Assembly (NCBI GenBank): GCA_027924585.1
Contig: BSBM01000307.1
Location: forward strand, 12,859,001 to 12,923,000
Length of the DNA stretch: 64,000 bases
Direction: 5' to 3'
DNA from: Larix kaempferi
Lineage: Eukaryota; Streptophyta; Pinopsida; Pinales; Pinaceae
The notes beneath the pieces are model-generated. The model worked only from the letters and a program-made list of their open reading frames with translations. It was not told where the DNA came from and ran no database searches. Shown in pieces: positions 58,250 to 64,000 of this stretch. Made by a program: the position numbers and the translations under genes. How positions within the stretch are numbered: position 1 is the stretch's first letter; the number at the start of each line of letters is the position of its first letter.

Positions 58250-61200
58250 TAACTTACCAGTTAATTATCATAAAAAAAAATTACCTAAACCTACTGTAAA
58301 AAAAAATTCTACTTAATTTAATCTTTAAAAAGAAAACAAGAGAATCATATCTAATCCATGGGATCATCTCACAAATAATTTCATTCAGAATTCAACAAAA
58401 TTGGAAAAAACCCTTTGGAAGGAGGATTACAAAATTTGAAGGTCAACGGTTGGGGTCAATGTGGAGGAACAGTAAAATCTTCTTTACTTTCCTTGCCATA
58501 TTAGCAAAGTTGAATCTCAAAAAAGAATTGTGTTTAGGTTATCCTTCAATTTCGTCGTCCACCAAGTCTATGAATTAGAAGTAAAAATTATGGAATTCTC
58601 GGCCGCCGAAGAGTCCTATCCAACTCTGTTGCACATTGTAAACATGTTGTATTAAAGCATGAAACATAAGATTGAACATAGCCGCACTCTGGATGTAACC
58701 GCTAAGGATTTGCATATATTATTAAGATTACATACTTGCGTGGGAAGTGGAGAAATAGTAAGTATTGTATACATTATTAAAAATTAGTTGTAGTTTGGAT
58801 GTGATATAATAGCTAGTAATGGCCAACGATTTGCAGGTGTGCATTACACACCAATCTTCAATCATCAATAGCAACTGATATGTCAGCCAGCGGAAGGGAA
58901 GAAAAAATACGTATTGGATATACCTTCAGACAAGTATTAAAAACTATGACGAGAGATGTAATCTCGTGAATGTCAAATCTATGGTCTGAAATTTTTTATG
59001 CCCACAGTAGAAGTTGTTCCATATTATCTATCTAAAATTATTATTCCTGACAACTAGCATCTTCCTGGAAGATTACTCTGCAACCAAAAAGAGACACTTG
59101 GTAATCAGAGACGTGTCCATTTTATGACCAACTGTCAAATACATAGAAAGGAAATAACGTTCTACAGGCCGTCAAATCATACCTTTTTATAAGATGTTGA
59201 CCCTAATTGTCGATCTCCCTAGTGAGTCAGGAATCCAGGTGGATATGTAATCCTTGTCAATATTATCTTGAATTTTAATATAATTATGTTACTGTCCATT
59301 ATTTAACTAAAAAATAAAAAGAAAGAAAACTAATATAGATGGAGTAATTTGCCACTAGGTATGATGGTCATCCTACTGCTTAGTAGCTACATCAACATCT
59401 CCCTCCGCTTTTACTTAACTTTTAGGTGGCAGCATAGGTAGCAGAGACAATTATAGCTAGTACCACGAATGACCACGGTTCACCCCGCTAAATAAAATCA
59501 ACGGTCCACATCTTATACCAGCAGTAGTGTTTATCGATGGGGTCCTAAGGTTTAAGTTTCCATAAATGGTGGAGATTTCCCCCTATAAATTAATATACAA
59601 CCGAGGATATTTCGTGGGAGGTAAGCAATGGCCAGGGCCCACAAAATGCTAAAGACCATACATGATGAAGTTTTATCCCACAAGATAAGGTCTCTATTGG
59701 GGCAGTCTCTGAGAATATGTCTAAGCTCACATTATAAATGTAATTAATCAACAATCAACTCGTCAACTTCAGAAAAAGGTGCATCTGTCACTAAGTATGG
59801 TCCGTTGTTTCAAAATATCCAACCAAGAAGGCATAGGCACCTTAAATGAGTGCCTCAACACTGGGATTGAACCTACGTGGCATTGCTACTTGGATTGATT
59901 AGTCCTTAAGATAGTAAATCTGGTAGGCAGGAAATGGGGTTACCACGCTGGAAACTCAATTGTGAATCTGATAAAGAACCCAACTTCACATCCAAAGTTA
60001 CGCTTTACTTTAAGAATAATGGAATTTTAAAACGTTTTACACTAGTGATGCAAACAGTGTACAGTATGGTACATTAAAGGCTGAGCTTATTTGATCAGCA
60101 CGAACTAAATATCCAGCGAAATAACAAATTTGCATAGAAACGTATACCATAAGTGCCAGTTATTTTTGTTGAAGTAGGAAAAGAGTTCGCTACAGTGTTT
60201 CGTGACATACCCTTTAAAGTAGTAGTAAAATGGTTGAGCTTGAACGAAAAAACCTGGACGGGTAGATAGGCTAACCTCTGCAAATCCTGCATATCAAAAC
60301 ATTCGTTATTCAAGTCAACCCTTAATCGGACTAGCGTAACAGACTGAAGATAAAATGGGTATAAGAAGCATACCGGAAGGAGAAATCCCAAATTGTTTCA
60401 CGTCGAGTCAACCCAGGAGATGAGTAACCATTTGCATGCAACAAAGTCTCGCAGAGAAAGAACCCTCTAGGCTCATTGAACAAACCCTGGAAAATTCGAA
60501 GGAGTGAGTTTGAAAGAGTGAGTTGCATTCCAATCTTTCACCATAGTCGAGATTAAATTAATGTGAGTACGAATTCTAGGAGCTGGATATCTACCATGCC
60601 ACGTGTAGGCTAGTAGGTCGAGGTTTCCATCAATTCTACTATCCATTTATTGTAGTAGTGTACATATATTAAAAGCTGAGATCCTCCAAGAAATCCAATG
60701 AGTGGAAAAATTTATTTCAGACCACTTTTTTATACTTGCCGAAGGCACCATATATCGAAATCGTTTGATATCCAAAATTTCTTTGACATTAAAAACTATA
60801 ATCAAATTACAAAAATGAAATTTGTATCTATATGTTTAACATTAGAATAAAAAATAAAAAATCTTTTCACATTTATGAGCTCCTCCGGCTAGCTATATCG
60901 TCCAGCTTTGCCTCGGTTCTTCCACGCTTGTTCTGATTTGCAATTAAAACTGCACAATCATAATCTATCCAGCTCGTTAGAGTTGCAATTATGTTTTACA
61001 AACCGGCTTAAAGATCCAAAAGGTTAATACATGGCTGAGATTTAAATGTATACTGTGACGAGATCTACAGGTGGAGTAAATACCTCATATGTACTTTGAG
61101 TACATTAAATTCCACCAATAGAAGTCTAAAACCTCCTTCGGTAAAAGTGTATAGTGTTTCAATATCCAGATTAGTTCATGATAAAAAATATTAAATTTAA

Positions 61201-61500
61201 TTAAGTGTTTTATGTGGATCACCCACTAATACTATATTCGTACAACACTTTGTTTTCCAATTTGTTTAAGGGTCATCCAAGCTAGAAGATGTCTTAATGG
61301 AATTGAACCCAGGTGGATGCAATGAGATCCATCAATCCCCACCAACGAACCACCATATCCTTTCGTACAACACTTTGTTGCCAAAATGATCAGATGATAG
61401 CTGGAGCACGAAAAACTATTGTTGCAGCAGCTTAGTTTTTGGCGCACTCACATCCATATGATGAGAAAATGTAAAGGATTAGATTCTGTAATAAGTAAAA
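58250..61500. other. AT-rich stretch without recognisable genes
   Basis: Two overlapping minus-strand frames (60095-60391 and 60331-60528) look protein-like in places (NEPRGFFLCETLLHANG) but match nothing I know and could be chance. 61239-61256 and 61361-61378 share TTCGTACAACACTTTGTT, a direct repeat 122 bases apart. No RNA gene seen. Confidence 0.35.
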
Positions 61501-62019
61501 AACAATGAATAATGAGTTTGGTTTTAATAACTAAGACTAATTTATTATCATAATAATGATAAAATAATAATCTATAGTTTTTGTTATTGTTTACTTGCTT
61601 TATTATTATATTAATTTATAATTTATTATATTAATTTATAATTTATTATATGAATAAAAAGTTAATAAAGAGAAATTTACTTTATTTATTAGAACTCTAA
61701 TAAAGGAAACTTAAGCAGCAAATTGAAGTTTAGTTTGATATTTGTGACATTGTGAAAACACAATTTTTTCTTAAACAAGAAAACACATCTATTTAATTAT
61801 TTAATATATTTAAATTTAAATATTTAAAATTTAATAATAAAAAGAAAATAAGAAAATTGTGATTAGATAACATTGAAACAAATACTTCTTATATATTAAA
61901 TAATTATAAACATAACAAATGTGATTTAATAATATTGAAATAAATAATGTTTATATATTAAATAAATTTTTATTTAGTTTAATATTTTAAAAAAATAAAT
62001 ACATTTAAATTCAAACCCT
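61501..62019. other. Very AT-rich, low-complexity tract
   Basis: More than 80 per cent A+T by eye, with TTAATTTATAATTTATTATA twice near 61611-61650 and ATATTAAATAA(T)AAT motifs twice near 61890 and 61955. Such tracts can act as matrix-attachment or insertion-prone sites; nothing specific is shown. Confidence 0.45.
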
Positions 62020-62183
62020 ATATAAATAAATAAATAAATTGTTAATAATCCAAATATTATTTATTTGAAGTTTTCAAAATTTAATATTTTTATTTATATT
62101 AAAAAAAAACAAAAAAAAAACAACTATTTTATATTTTATTTAGAAAATATTAATGTATAAATGTATAACTATCTATAATAAAT
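62020..62183 (+). repeat. Dispersed AT-rich repeat, uninterrupted copy
   Basis: Paralogue of 54009-54177, ending AACTATCTATAATAAATAAA. It shows the sequence before LINE insertion at the other site, since TATAACTATCTATAATAAATA occurs once here and twice there. Confidence 0.82.
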
Positions 62184-64000
62184 AAAAAAATAAAGAAAAC
62201 TCCTCAAGGAATTGTTATCATCAAGACAATATTGAATTACAACCTTAGGGATTGGCACATTGAAGCCAATGAGGATTGGAATGACATGTTGTCAAAACTC
62301 CTCGGTATACAATCTTTTGAGGGAGGTAAGCTAAATACACGCCAAATATGTGAATAGACCTTAGAACCATACATAATGATTAAATATACACAAGTAGGCG
62401 AAGAGATTGTGAGGTAACAACTAATGTGCTTGCTAATTTCATGATAGACATGGAAATGTGATTTTGATTTTGATAGTGTAAGGCATACCCTTAATGCCAT
62501 CAATAGCTTATTGCTCAATTTCAGTTTTTGGATAAGAATACATTGTTGTGACTCTAGATGACTTGATGGGAAAATATTTGAAATTTTTTAGCATGATTAA
62601 TGTGTCACCTATACTTGCCCCTATAAAATGTCAATATTTTTGTTGCAAGATGAAAAATGATGATCAAAAGACAATCAATATCTTGACGAGATCACATATC
62701 ACACATATGATAACGTGATGATAACATGAATGTATTTAATGATAACCTTTTGTAGGGTCATCATGGACTAATATAATCCATGTATTAAATGGATGCTTTG
62801 AAGATATTTCTTGAATTATAGATGATATTTTGGTAATAGTTGCTTATATATTCATGCATGATAGTGATTTTGCCAATGAATCATGATAATATAGTTCACA
62901 ATTTAGAGAGAACAAGAAACCTATGTTCATGATATTGTATCGTTATGCATATGCTATATGTTGAGATGATTATCATATGTACCTATAAACATACAAGTAA
63001 TGGCGATGAGTAAATTGTAAAGTCAACAAACTAGCTTGGATTTTTTTCACAAATTGTAAAGTCCCCTAATTTTCCCGCTACCTCCCCTCCACCGCTTCTG
63101 CACAAAATGTAATAAAATATACCCTAAATATTTGTATTTCCATATAACATAATTAAGCCCCCTTGGCCCCTTAATACAAGGCAATATATTTTATCATTTT
63201 TGTATCATAGTTTATTCCCCAATATGAATGGACGTGATAGGATATTGCCTACCAACTGACCCCCCCGTGGGGGTTGGAGATCTCTCTCTCTCATTTTCAA
63301 GTTTTAGTTTTTGGTTTGGGAGCCATGGCTAGGGTGAGAGAGATCCATCAAGACTATGGAGACTCTTGATAAATTTTTTTGTAGCTCCCATTGTGTAAAT
63401 GAGAGGGAGTATTTGTTGTAGGTACCTTACCAAGATGATTCAAAATGCTCTCTAGTCTATAGATCCAAGATCTATCTCATTGTGGGTAGGAGGATAGACT
63501 GGGATGTTTCCATAGTATACTGTGTTTATCTAATACCTAGAGTTATTATAGATTATTCATGCTTCTTATCCCCTTCTTCTGGTCCTACTAGTCCAACTTT
63601 TATTGCACAGAAAGCCATGAAATGGGTATGGTGAGTTAAGCCATCTTCCCATAAGTAGTACAAAAACGAACAAAAAAGTAGAAGGGTGGGGTAATAAATG
63701 TGAATATATCATCTCATAGGAGGATTTTGGGAAGGGATTCCAGTTCCTTACTGTGGAACTCATGGCGTCATCTTGGGGGTGGACTGTCAAAGTAAGATAT
63801 GGCTTGATAGTTCCAATGGCTAGGTGGAACGTTGCTCTGTAAATTTACGTTGCTCTTCTGATCAAGATTTAAGTAAATATTTATGTAATAAATTCTAAGT
63901 CATGATGGATTTGATCCCTAGAGGCTGTTATTTCTAATTTGCGAAGGAAATATTCAGATATGATATATTATTCTCTTTAATAAATCTTGCAGACTGAAAC
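62184..64000. other. No recognisable gene to the right edge
   Basis: Short frames only. A run of (TC)n at 63281-63295 and GAGAGAG words around 63340 are the only structured parts. The stretch 63240-63560 (CCTACCAACTGACCCCCC, then GGAGCCATGGCTAGGGTGAG) is GC-richer and could be an LTR or a 5' leader, but no termini were found. Confidence 0.35.

Noticed and set aside
60095-60528. Two overlapping minus-strand ORFs with ordinary-looking protein composition
   Set aside because: They are in different frames, match no family I recognise, and lack splice or start context.
61232-61447. Minus-strand ORF with GGSLVGIDGSHCIHLG, recalling the IDGSH box of PIF/Harbinger transposases
   Set aside because: Only this one short phrase fits; no other DDE block, no TIRs and a 122-bp direct repeat runs through it. 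Too weak to annotate.

Overview
This looks like plant nuclear DNA. It is AT-rich and gene-poor, the transposase remnant has a short GT-AG intron, and there are layered Ty1/copia-type LTR retrotransposons with initiator-tRNA(Met) primer sites, a hAT-like DNA transposon, a 5'-truncated LINE with a plant-style RNase H tail, and a scrap resembling mitochondrial rps2. A large, repeat-laden genome, for example a gymnosperm, fits well, but the species cannot be named from the sequence alone. I found no intact host gene; nearly everything recognisable is a mobile element or its decayed remains.

Layout. 1-1586 is the 3' end of a plus-strand LTR element whose LTR is 1287-1586. 3049-21812 is one large nested locus. 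A Sirevirus-like copia element (A, minus strand) has LTRs of about 1.5 kb and a matching 5-bp target duplication on its two outer sides. Its interior was invaded by a second copia element (B, 5407 to about 12367, minus). Its right-hand LTR was later split by a 3.4-kb hAT-like element (18287-21679) with a perfect 8-bp target duplication.

22455-50448 is a direct tandem duplication of a block of about 14.0 kb. Each copy holds a minisatellite, a non-autonomous LTR element of 3.2 kb (minus strand), and a degraded multidomain transposase-like gene of about 4.4 kb (minus strand). That gene has an N-terminal ubiquitin-like-looking segment, two BED-like zinc fingers, and a P/THAP9-like catalytic core with SDGD and CENFF motifs. 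The two gene copies share old lesions and also carry different private ones, so the gene was already dead or dying when the block duplicated and has kept decaying.

50449-64000 is AT-rich sequence with a candidate LTR carrying an array of GTCGGATATC palindromes (from 52512), a LINE tail in a duplicated target site (54178-54583) whose empty-site paralogue lies at about 62020-62183, a mitochondrial rps2-like fragment (about 56814-56980), and several small tandem repeats. There are no operons or cooperating host genes. The relations among features are those of nested insertion, segmental duplication and decay.
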